Part shown: positions 1-5,649 of the stretch, in pieces
How the letters are laid out: each line of letters begins with the position of its first letter
Numbering within the stretch: the first letter of the stretch is position 1
Assembly (NCBI GenBank): GCA_012515885.1
Contig: JAAYXN010000508.1
Span: forward strand, 1-16,567
Length of the DNA: 16,567 bases
Origin: Rhodococcus sp. (in: high G+C Gram-positive bacteria)
GTDB lineage: Bacteria; Actinomycetota; Actinomycetes; Mycobacteriales; Mycobacteriaceae
Direction: 5' to 3'
Made by a program: the position numbers and the translations under genes
Notes under the pieces: generated by a model
The model's database searches: none
What the model was told of the DNA's origin: nothing
The model's input: the letters and a program-made list of their open reading frames with translations, nothing else

Positions 1-56
1 CCGTGATCATTGGCGCGGCCCGCACCGTGATCATTGGCGCGGCCCGCACCGTGATC
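1..56. repeat. 24-base in-frame tandem repeat in the fbiB start
   Basis: Two identical 24-base units occupy 1-24 and 25-48, and the first 8 bases of a third unit (ccgtgatc) occupy 49-56 before the sequence diverges. The period is a multiple of three, so on the minus strand it encodes repeated DHGAGRAN without breaking the frame. The array touches the window edge, so the true copy number is unknown. Confidence 0.9.
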
Positions 57-62
57 GGTCAT
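1..62 (-). CDS. fbiB: FbiB N-terminus, coenzyme F420 synthesis (partial, runs off left edge)
   Basis: Only the first 20 codons are in the window. The ATG at 62-60 overlaps the TGA of fbiA (61-59) as ATGA, so the two genes are translationally coupled in one minus-strand operon. The visible protein is M-T followed by two perfect copies of DHGAGRAN and the start of a third (DHG). In mycobacteria, FbiB is a two-domain enzyme: an N-terminal F420:gamma-glutamyl ligase and a C-terminal flavin-dependent domain that reduces dehydro-F420-0. Neither domain is visible here. The identity rests on position directly after fbiA and on the usual fbiA-fbiB order. The octapeptide repeat lies in the stretch that precedes the ligase domain and is probably a disordered extension. 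It could instead be a different downstream gene. Confidence 0.72.
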   Translation of the reverse strand, partial: MTDHGAGRANDHGAGRANDH

Positions 63-1063
63 GGCGTCAGACCCGCGACATCAAAAGCAGCGCGCACCAT
101 CTGTGCGGTCGCAGCGGGATCGGTCATCAGCAGGGGTACAGCCCGCACCTCAACGCCCGGAACTTCGGCGCTATCGGTGTCATGAATGAGCCACCCGTCG
201 AGGATGCCGGTGCCGCTGCGGGCGCCATAGAGGTTGCCGATCGCTTCCGCAGTTGTCTCAACACCGATGACATCCAGGCAGTGATCGGCCATGCCGCGCA
301 GCGGCTTTCCGCCGATAACGGGGGACAGGCCAATAACTTTTGCCGACGTCGTACGCAGTGCGCCGCGGATTCCGGGCACAGCGAGGATCGCGCCGACACT
401 CACTACCGGATTGGACGGAGCGATGAGCACAATGTCAGCCTCATCGATCGCCTCCACTACGCCGGGTGCGGGCGTTGCTTGATCGGCGCCGACATACGCG
501 AAGCTGTGCGTCGGAACGTCGGCGCGATAGCGCACCCACCACTCCTGAAAGTGAATGGCTTTCGGTTCGTCCGTGTCCGGTTCGGTAATCACGACATGCG
601 TTTCCGAACGGTCATCGGAGACCGGGAGCAGGCTCACGCCAGGCTGCCAGCGGTTGCACAGCGCCTCGGTGACTGCCGACAGCGGGTATCCCGCCCGCAA
701 CATTTGGCTACGAATGAGATGAGTGGCGATATCGCGGTCTCCAAGCCCAAACCAGTCAGGTTTGGCGCCATAAGCCGCAAGCTCCTCTTTCGCGCTCCAC
801 GTCTCGTTCGCGTGACCCCAACCACGGTCGGTATCAATCCCGCCGCCGAGGGTATACATGCACGTGTCGAGGTCCGGGCAAATGCGCAACCCATGCATCC
901 AGACGTCGTCACCCACGTTGACGATTGCAGTCACCGTGGATTCGCTGGACGGTAGCTTGTTGGCGCTCTGATCAGGGCTAACGCGCTCTGGTGTCAGAAG
1001 TTCGCGTACACCTTGCAGAAAACGCGCACCACCGACGCCGCCTACCAATACAGTCACCTTCAC
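59..1063 (-). CDS. fbiA: FbiA, phosphoenolpyruvyl transferase of coenzyme F420 synthesis (CofD family)
   Basis: FbiA joins the activated phosphoenolpyruvyl group from EPPG (made by FbiD) to the deazaflavin FO, giving dehydro-F420-0 in the cytoplasm. FbiB then reduces and glutamylates the product. The 334-residue protein is almost the length I recall for mycobacterial FbiA (331). It shows the nucleotide-binding loop GGVGGAR (8-14), NVGDD (49-53), CPDLDTCMYTLGGG (62-75), APSNPVVSVGAIL (215-227) and SPVIGGKPLRG (247-257), all hallmarks of the CofD/2-phospho-L-lactate transferase fold. I chose the GTG at 1063, giving VKVTVLVGG. The frame is open further upstream to 1195, but those 44 codons do not resemble the family. 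No Shine-Dalgarno precedes 1063. Instead a TAGGCT -10 lies 7 bases upstream, which fits a leaderless message. It overlaps fbiB by 4 bases. Confidence 0.95.
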   Translation of the reverse strand: MKVTVLVGGVGGARFLQGVRELLTPERVSPDQSANKLPSSESTVTAIVNVGDDVWMHGLRICPDLDTCMYTLGGGIDTDRGWGHANETWSAKEELAAYGAKPDWFGLGDRDIATHLIRSQMLRAGYPLSAVTEALCNRWQPGVSLLPVSDDRSETHVVITEPDTDEPKAIHFQEWWVRYRADVPTHSFAYVGADQATPAPGVVEAIDEADIVLIAPSNPVVSVGAILAVPGIRGALRTTSAKVIGLSPVIGGKPLRGMADHCLDVIGVETTAEAIGNLYGARSGTGILDGWLIHDTDSAEVPGVEVRAVPLLMTDPAATAQMVRAAFDVAGLTP

Positions 1064-1070
1064 GGCGTCG

Positions 1071-1076
1071 AGCCTA
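1071..1076 (-). promoter_or_regulatory. -10 element of a leaderless fbiA promoter
   Basis: On the minus strand TAGGCT (1076-1071) is followed by exactly 7 bases and then the GTG of fbiA at 1063. This TANNNT-N7-start geometry places transcription initiation at the start codon itself. No convincing -35 was seen. Confidence 0.55.
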
Positions 1077-1187
1077 GGCGCTGTAGGTGGCCCCAGTGAA
1101 CCGCGGTGCGAAACCGGTGGTAGGAGGCTTTTCGGTGCTTTGATCCGAATTTGGCCGCAAAATAGTAGTAGAGATTTTCCCGTTCGC

Positions 1188-1217
1188 TTGACCACGACAC
1201 GCGCGCCACTGTCTAAT
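1188..1217 (+). promoter_or_regulatory. SigA-type promoter for whiB2
   Basis: TTGACC (1188-1193) and TCTAAT (1212-1217) are separated by 18 bases. These are close to TTGACA and TATAAT, and this is the best -35/-10 pair in the window. Initiation would be near 1224, leaving a leader of about 170 bases before whiB2. The spacer contains GACAC (1196-1200), the core reported for WhiA binding, though a 5-base match is easily chance. Confidence 0.5.
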
Positions 1218-1326
1218 CACAAGTATGTCATTCAGTAGCAACTACACGAGAGTGTGGATCGCTACACCGCAGTCAAACGTTTGTTCGAAGTTGGCTGAGG
1301 TTCACGAAAGGCACAGCAATGGAGTG

Positions 1327-1380
1327 GGGATCTGTGCGAGTACAGCGTCAAGTACAGGGTTCTGCGCGATTACAGGGTGA
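1327..1380 (+). repeat. Imperfect 24-base direct repeat in the whiB2 leader
   Basis: Copies at 1327-1350 and 1357-1380 start exactly 30 bases apart and agree at 19 of 24 positions. The best-kept part is TCTGTGCGAGTACAG (1331-1345) against TCTGCGCGATTACAG (1361-1375). A further TACAGGG at 1353-1359 lies between and partly in the second copy. The second copy ends inside the Shine-Dalgarno region of whiB2. Confidence 0.7.
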
Positions 1381-1392
1381 GGAGGCGGATCG

Positions 1393-1812
1393 ATGAGCGA
1401 ACAGCACATCGAGTTGGTAACTCGCTGGCCAGTAGCCAGCGGCGAACCGCAGGCCGATTCTGAGGCAGGCGCCATGGACAACATCAGTGCGCATGTAGCA
1501 GAAGAGTCTGAAATGGGGGTGCCTGATGAAGGGGTGGGCACGCGTCCCGTGTTGAGCCTGATTCAGGGCTTCGACCAACTGTTTGACGAGATTGAAGATC
1601 AGTGGCAAGAGCGCGCGCTGTGTGCGCAGACTGATCCTGAGGCGTTCTTCCCAGAAAAGGGCGGCTCAACCAGGGAAGCAAAGCGCATCTGCCTCGGCTG
1701 CGAGGTGCGTGATGAATGCCTGGAATACGCGCTCAACAACGATGAGCGTTTCGGAATCTGGGGCGGGCTCTCCGAGCGTGAGCGCCGTCGCCTTAAGAGG
1801 GGGATTGTCTAA
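1393..1812 (+). CDS. whiB2: WhiB2/WhmD, iron-sulfur transcription factor of cell division
   Basis: WhiB-like proteins carry a [4Fe-4S] cluster and work with sigma or with DNA-binding partners. WhiB2 (WhmD, WhcD, Streptomyces WhiB) is the septation-linked member and acts with WhiA. Cluster cysteines are C77, C100, C103 and C109 (C-x22-C-x2-C-x5-C), followed by the GIWGG turn (121-125) and a basic C-terminus (ERRRLKRG). The block from DQWQERALCAQTDPEAFFPE to the end is nearly what I recall for mycobacterial WhiB2. The ATG at 1393 is supported by GAGGAGG (1379-1385) with a 7-base spacer, giving 139 residues against about 89 in M. tuberculosis. The extra roughly 50 N-terminal residues are acidic and low in complexity. 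An internal ATG at 1474 would still leave a long form but lacks a comparable ribosome-binding site. Confidence 0.95.
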   Translation: MSEQHIELVTRWPVASGEPQADSEAGAMDNISAHVAEESEMGVPDEGVGTRPVLSLIQGFDQLFDEIEDQWQERALCAQTDPEAFFPEKGGSTREAKRICLGCEVRDECLEYALNNDERFGIWGGLSERERRRLKRGIV

Positions 1813-1826
1813 ACGTTCTCCAATGC

Positions 1827-1855
1827 GGATGAGCTGGATCAGTATCCGTTCATCC
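1827..1855 (+). terminator. Hairpin after whiB2
   Basis: GGATGA (1827-1832) pairs with TCATCC (1850-1855), and GGAT (1836-1839) with ATCC (1844-1847). G1833-T1849 and C1834-G1848 fill in between, with one bulged T at 1835 and a CAGT loop. That is a 12-pair stem 14 bases after the whiB2 stop. There is no T-tract, as is common in actinobacteria. Confidence 0.5.
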
Positions 1856-1882
1856 TGGACCCAAGGGGGATGCGAGTTCACT

Positions 1883-1903
1883 CCCGCGTCAGCAGTTCGC
1901 GGG
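1883..1903. terminator. Second hairpin between the convergent genes
   Basis: CCCGCG (1883-1888) and CGCGGG (1898-1903) can form a 6-pair GC stem with a 9-base loop. It lies between whiB2 and the convergent zincin-like gene and could stop transcription from either side. There is no T-tract, so this is weaker than the hairpin at 1827-1855. Confidence 0.3.
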
Positions 1904-1953
1904 CAGGTGTGTTCTCTGTGCTAGTTCTCGTTCGGGGGGCAGTTCTTCTAGAT

Positions 1954-2439
1954 TTAGTCCGCTGAGGGCGGCGGGTCGATGACGTCCGGTTCGACACCTA
2001 GATAGGTGCCGACCTGCTGGACCAGTACTTCATGTATCAGGTCAGCTAGGTCGTCGGGGTTCTCGGCCCGCTGCTCTAGCGGACGGCGAAACAGCACGAT
2101 GCGGGCCCGTGTGGCTGCGCCGTACCGGTCAACGCCCGCAGGCACTAGCCGCGACAGCGGCACTGGGCCGTCGGCAACAACCTCCGCTGGCCAGGTCACC
2201 GACTCGGGGCTGAGTGCTCGAACTTTGGGCACGTCATCGACGGCGATGTCGAGTTTGACCAGTCGCTCCCGCCACCGCTCGTCGATGGGGGAGAACGCTT
2301 CCAGCACCAGTTGGTCAAACTTTTCGGCCCGGGATCGGTGGGCTGGAACATCCGGTGGAAATACCAACCCGCGGATTCCGCGTCCCCGGCGTTCCACTGA
2401 ACGACTAGTGACTGGGCGTCGACGTGCTCCTCGCGGCAT
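1954..2439 (-). CDS. Zincin-like metallopeptidase-family protein with degenerate active site
   Basis: The 161-residue product resembles the small minimal metallopeptidase family (Pfam Zincin_1, formerly DUF1025) and the conserved mycobacterial protein Rv3259 that lies beside whiB2. Visible features are an Arg-rich N-terminus, the segment SRAEKFDQLVLEAFSPIDERW, the core RIVLFRRPLEQRA, and near the C-terminus LIHEVLVQQVGTYLGVEPDVID. The usual HExxH is here H136-E137-V-L-V140, so the second zinc histidine is missing and protease activity is doubtful. I chose the ATG at 2439 because a TAGGGT -10 ends 7 bases upstream and the residues after it (MPRGARRRP) resemble homologues. The frame is open to 2505. 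It converges on whiB2 and diverges from the DUF3499 gene. Its function is unknown. Confidence 0.8.
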   Translation of the reverse strand: MPRGARRRPVTSRSVERRGRGIRGLVFPPDVPAHRSRAEKFDQLVLEAFSPIDERWRERLVKLDIAVDDVPKVRALSPESVTWPAEVVADGPVPLSRLVPAGVDRYGAATRARIVLFRRPLEQRAENPDDLADLIHEVLVQQVGTYLGVEPDVIDPPPSAD

Positions 2440-2446
2440 GAGCGTG

Positions 2447-2452
2447 ACCCTA
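2447..2452 (-). promoter_or_regulatory. -10 element of a leaderless promoter for the zincin-like gene
   Basis: On the minus strand TAGGGT (2452-2447) is followed by 7 bases and the ATG at 2439. No Shine-Dalgarno is present, and no clear -35 was seen. Confidence 0.55.
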
Positions 2453-2571
2453 CGACACCCTCTTCCACCAAGCGTCGTCTGATGGGCCGTGTTCCGTGCC
2501 GACATTGAGGTGTGCTTCGGCGGTGCCGAAAAATTGGTGTGTCTGACTAGGTAAGAAGCGTGTGGTGGGGA

Positions 2572-2577
2572 TAGGGT
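2572..2577 (+). promoter_or_regulatory. -10 element of a leaderless promoter for the DUF3499 gene
   Basis: TAGGGT (2572-2577) is followed by 7 bases and then GTG at 2585. This is the same hexamer and spacing as the divergent zincin-like gene. No Shine-Dalgarno lies before the start. Confidence 0.55.
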
Positions 2578-2584
2578 GTGACCT

Positions 2585-2977
2585 GTGAGATCTCTGCGTC
2601 GATGCTGCCGTCCCGGGTGTAAGAATCCCGCTGTCGCGACGCTGACGTATGTCTACTCGGATTCCACGGCTGTTGTGGGTCCGTTGGCGACTGTCGACGA
2701 GCCGCATTCGTGGGACCTGTGTGAAAACCACGCGTCTCGGATTACCGCGCCTAAGGGGTGGGAGATGGTCCGTCATGAGGGTGGTTTTTCTTCGGCCACT
2801 CCTGATGAAGATGACTTGACTGCGTTGGCTGAGGCGGTCCGCGAAGCAGGTTTGGGGGAGCGCACCCGCTCTGAGGGTGCCGCTGATAGTGAGCAGGAAC
2901 CTGAGTCTTCGGCTGCTGCCGCAGCACATACCGGTCGGCGCGGTCATCTGCGTGTTTTGCCGGATCCGTCGGCGTAG
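2585..2977 (+). CDS. DUF3499 family protein, putative zinc-binding
   Basis: This 130-residue protein is a conserved actinobacterial hypothetical, matching Rv3258c of M. tuberculosis as I remember it. Near the N-terminus is RRCCRPGC (C7, C8, C12), and DLCENH provides C46 and H49, an arrangement that could bind zinc. The conserved middle reads YVYSDSTAVVGPLAT (22-36), and ITAPKGWEMVRHEGG follows soon after. An Ala/Glu-rich variable stretch comes before the conserved C-terminal motif GRRGHLRVLPDPSA. The GTG start is preferred because it begins the cysteine motif and lies 7 bases after a TAGGGT -10. Its biochemical role is unknown. The persistent linkage with whiB2 and manB is the only functional hint. 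Confidence 0.88.
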   Translation: MRSLRRCCRPGCKNPAVATLTYVYSDSTAVVGPLATVDEPHSWDLCENHASRITAPKGWEMVRHEGGFSSATPDEDDLTALAEAVREAGLGERTRSEGAADSEQEPESSAAAAAHTGRRGHLRVLPDPSA

Positions 2978-2996
2978 AAACCCTGTATGTAGCTAC

Positions 2997-3016
2997 TGAG
3001 TGGCTCAGACCACTCA
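2997..3016 (+). terminator. Hairpin after the DUF3499 gene
   Basis: TGAGTGG (2997-3003) pairs with CCACTCA (3010-3016) around a 6-base loop, 19 bases past the stop codon. There is no T-tract. It separates the DUF3499 gene from the manB promoter region and may be a weak terminator. Confidence 0.4.
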
Positions 3017-3058
3017 TGTGAGAAGCATCGACAAGTCCCGAATTAACTCCGTGCCCAC

Positions 3059-3064
3059 TAGGGT
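3059..3064 (+). promoter_or_regulatory. -10 element for the manB operon
   Basis: TAGGGT (3059-3064) matches the hexamers used by the neighbouring genes. Initiation near 3071 would leave a leader of about 65 bases before manB. No recognisable -35 was found. Confidence 0.4.
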
Positions 3065-3135
3065 TGTGCGTTGGCAAGCCCAGCGGTACCCAGTCGCGGT
3101 GTCGTCACCGTCGCCCATAGAGGAGAAATAAGCCA

Positions 3136-4500
3136 GTGCGATCGGCAGAGTCTGTCAACGCTGTCATCAAGGCGTATGACGTTCGTGGAGTTGTCGGCGA
3201 GCAGGTTGACGCCGAGTTTGTCGGTGAGGTTGGTGGCGCATTCGCGCGGCTCGTGCGCGGTGAGGGTGCAACCACCGTGGTGGTTGGCCACGATATGCGT
3301 GATTCTTCACCGGAACTGGTTGATGCTTTTGCTGCGGGTGTGACCGCGCAGGGGCTGGATGTGCAGCTTATTGGTCTCGCGTCGACGGACCAGCTGTACT
3401 TTGCTTCGGGGTTGCTGGATTGCCCCGGTGCGATGTTTACCGCGAGCCATAACCCCGCCCAGTACAACGGCATCAAGCTGTGCCGCGCGCAGGCTAAGCC
3501 GATCGGGCAGGCCACCGGTTTGGCGACGATCGCGCAGGAAGTCATTGATGGCGTCCCCACCTATGACGGGGCCACCGGCTCGATTTCGCAGCGTGATGTC
3601 TTAGCCGAGTACGCCGAGTTTTTGCGGGGTCTGGTCAATCTCGACGAGATCCGTCGCCTGAAGATCGCCATCGATGCGGGCAACGGCATGGGTGGCCACA
3701 CTGTCCCTGCCGTCTTGGGCTCCTTGCCGGTGGAGATTCTTCCGCTCTACTTCGAACTTGATGGCACCTTCCCTAACCACGAGGCCAACCCGCTCGACCC
3801 CGATAACCTGGTGGACCTGCAGGCGGCGGTACGCAGCAGCGGCGCGGATATCGGTCTCGCTTTTGACGGTGACGCCGACCGGTGCTTCGTCGTCGATGAG
3901 CGTGGAGAGCCGGTATCGCCGTCCGCGATCACCGCGCTGGTCGCAGCACAGGAACTGGCAAAGAACCCGGGCGCACCCATCATCTACAACCTGATCACCT
4001 CACGTGCTGTGCCCGAGATCGTCAGTGAGCTTGGCGGCGAACCCGTGCGTACCCGGGTGGGCCATTCGTTCATCAAGCAGAAGATGGCAGAGACCGGCGC
4101 TGTCTTCGGCGGCGAGCACTCCGCGCACTACTACTTCCGTGATTTCTGGGGTGCCGATTCCGGCATGCTCGCGGCGCTGCACGTCCTGGCGGTGCTCGGC
4201 TCGCAGGACCGTCCGCTCTCTGAACTGATGGAGCAGTACAACCGGTTCGCAGCGTCGGGGGAAATCAACTCGACTGTCGACGACGCTGCCGCAAAAACCG
4301 ACGAGGTTGTCGCTGCGTTCGCTGATAGCACCGCCTCGGTGGACACCCTCGATGGCGTCACCGTCGAACTGTCAAATGGGGCATGGTTCAACCTGCGTCC
4401 CTCCAACACCGAGCCGCTACTGCGACTCAATGTTGAGGCAGCGACCAGTAGCGATGTCGACGCACTCGTCACCGAGATCCTGGGCATCGTCCGCTCCTGA
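3136..4500 (+). CDS. manB: Phosphomannomutase/phosphoglucomutase ManB
   Basis: ManB converts mannose-6-phosphate to mannose-1-phosphate, the precursor of GDP-mannose for phosphatidylinositol mannosides, lipoarabinomannan and protein mannosylation. The 454-residue protein has the four alpha-D-phosphohexomutase signatures in order. These are TASHNP with phospho-serine S104 (102-107), the metal loop DGDADR (244-249), the sugar-binding GEHSAH (326-331) and the phosphate-binding RPSNTEPLLRLN (421-432). The GTG at 3136 is preceded by AGAGGAGAAA (3118-3127), with the AGGAG core 10 bases away. It heads an operon with a TobH-like gene and manA, which makes its substrate. It could also act on glucose phosphates, since the family is often bifunctional. 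It corresponds to Rv3257c, also called pmmA. Confidence 0.95.
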   Translation: MRSAESVNAVIKAYDVRGVVGEQVDAEFVGEVGGAFARLVRGEGATTVVVGHDMRDSSPELVDAFAAGVTAQGLDVQLIGLASTDQLYFASGLLDCPGAMFTASHNPAQYNGIKLCRAQAKPIGQATGLATIAQEVIDGVPTYDGATGSISQRDVLAEYAEFLRGLVNLDEIRRLKIAIDAGNGMGGHTVPAVLGSLPVEILPLYFELDGTFPNHEANPLDPDNLVDLQAAVRSSGADIGLAFDGDADRCFVVDERGEPVSPSAITALVAAQELAKNPGAPIIYNLITSRAVPEIVSELGGEPVRTRVGHSFIKQKMAETGAVFGGEHSAHYYFRDFWGADSGMLAALHVLAVLGSQDRPLSELMEQYNRFAASGEINSTVDDAAAKTDEVVAAFADSTASVDTLDGVTVELSNGAWFNLRPSNTEPLLRLNVEAATSSDVDALVTEILGIVRS

Positions 4501-4567
4501 CTGACATAGTTGGAGCTAGTTGCTCAAGCGTCCGCTAGCGAACCAGCAGAGAAAGGGGGTATCGCCC

Positions 4568-5647
4568 GTGAGTACACCAACACCAATGTTCGATCTCGAT
4601 GACAGCGATGCCCTCATCTCTGCTGACCGAGACGGTTTACTGAGGTCCGCGGCGACGGGCGGCGCCCAGGTTCGTGCCACGCAATCCGCGGTCGATGAGG
4701 GCGCACTCGACCGGCTCGTTGGTCTGCGCCCGCGCAGCGTCGTGTTGGTCACTGGCGAAGGTCTTGCGCGGCGCGGCGCGGCCGTCATCAGTGCCGTCCT
4801 GGCGCAGCGAGTGCCGTTCCCCATCGTGCAGGTCAGCAGCACCCCGTCCTGGGTAGGCCCACTGGACGTTGTTGTCGTTGCGGGCGACGACGCGGGCGAT
4901 CCGCGTCTCGCGCAATCAGTGCACGGTGCGTTGCGGCGTGGCGCCGAAGTGGTGCTGGCTGCACCCGACGAGGGGCCGCTCCGTGACGCCGCGGCCGGTG
5001 CCGCCGCCCGGTTAGAGCCGCGCGTCTATGCCCTCCCGCGGCACACCCTGCTCCGCTTCGTCGCCGTCTACCTTGCAGTGCTGGCGGCGATCGATTCGTC
5101 GCGGTGGGATGCGTCCATTCCCTCGCTGGATCAGATCGCGGACGCCGCGGACGCAGAAGCGATGCAGGATCGTCCCACCAACGAGGTGTTCCACAATCCC
5201 GCAAAATCACTTGCCAGCCGGATCGTGGGGCGTCGTGCCGTCTTCACAGGCGCTTCGGACGCCACCGTCGAACTTGCCCGTCACGGCGCTGAAGCCGTGC
5301 TGTTCGGCGGCATCGTCGCGTCGTCCGCGCCCCTATCAACCGTTGTTCCCGCTGCGGCAGCTCTCGCGTATCGCGCAGAACCTACCGATTCGCTACCTAC
5401 TGATTCGCTCTTTCACGATCCCGAATTTGATGGCCCCGCAGCGGACGCACCGGTGCGTACATTCGTGGTGACCCCGGTCTCCGAACAGGCAGTCACCGCC
5501 CAGCGCACGGGGCTCCTTGCCGACGCGGAGCTCGTAGTTGCCGATCGTGACGACACCGGCACGATGACAGAATTGGAACAGATCGCGATGATCACTGGAC
5601 GCCTCGACATGGTGGCCGCATATCTGCAGTTGACGGGTGGACGGTAG
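4568..5647 (+). CDS. SIS-like (TobH/phosphoglucose-phosphomannose isomerase-related) protein
   Basis: This 359-residue protein sits between manB and manA, as does Rv3256c in mycobacteria. It looks like the TobH/SIS group, related to bifunctional phosphoglucose/phosphomannose isomerases. RSVVLVTGEGLARRGAAVIS (56-75) resembles a first sugar-isomerase strand-loop-helix, and STPSWVGPLDVVVVAGDDAGDP (91-112) a second. VLFGGIVASSAP lies in the C-terminal half. I did not identify catalytic residues with confidence, so activity is an inference from context. The GTG at 4568 is chosen because AAAGGGGG (4552-4559) sits 8 bases upstream. An upstream TTG at 4520 would add 16 residues without a good ribosome-binding site. 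It is 67 bases after manB and 2 bases before manA, so it is probably cotranscribed with both. Confidence 0.72.
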   Translation: MSTPTPMFDLDDSDALISADRDGLLRSAATGGAQVRATQSAVDEGALDRLVGLRPRSVVLVTGEGLARRGAAVISAVLAQRVPFPIVQVSSTPSWVGPLDVVVVAGDDAGDPRLAQSVHGALRRGAEVVLAAPDEGPLRDAAAGAAARLEPRVYALPRHTLLRFVAVYLAVLAAIDSSRWDASIPSLDQIADAADAEAMQDRPTNEVFHNPAKSLASRIVGRRAVFTGASDATVELARHGAEAVLFGGIVASSAPLSTVVPAAAALAYRAEPTDSLPTDSLFHDPEFDGPAADAPVRTFVVTPVSEQAVTAQRTGLLADAELVVADRDDTGTMTELEQIAMITGRLDMVAAYLQLTGGR

Positions 5648-5649
5648 TC

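Larger units (their letters stand above)
1064..1392. other. Divergent intergenic region between fbiA and whiB2 (329 bases)
   Basis: No gene is supported here. The fbiA reading frame stays open to 1195 on the minus strand, but its extra residues are not family-like. From left to right the stretch holds the leaderless -10 of fbiA (1071-1076), a TTGACC-N18-TCTAAT promoter reading right (1188-1217), a predicted whiB2 leader of about 170 bases, an imperfect direct repeat (1327-1380) and the strong whiB2 Shine-Dalgarno (1379-1385). Confidence 0.7.

Noticed and set aside
1..56. CRISPR array at the left edge
   Set aside because: The units are directly adjacent with no spacers, and the period keeps the fbiB reading frame. 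It is a coding tandem repeat.
182..955. 257-codon plus-strand open frame opposite fbiA
   Set aside because: fbiA is clearly conserved on the other strand. The antisense product has no recognisable motifs and no ribosome-binding site was noted.
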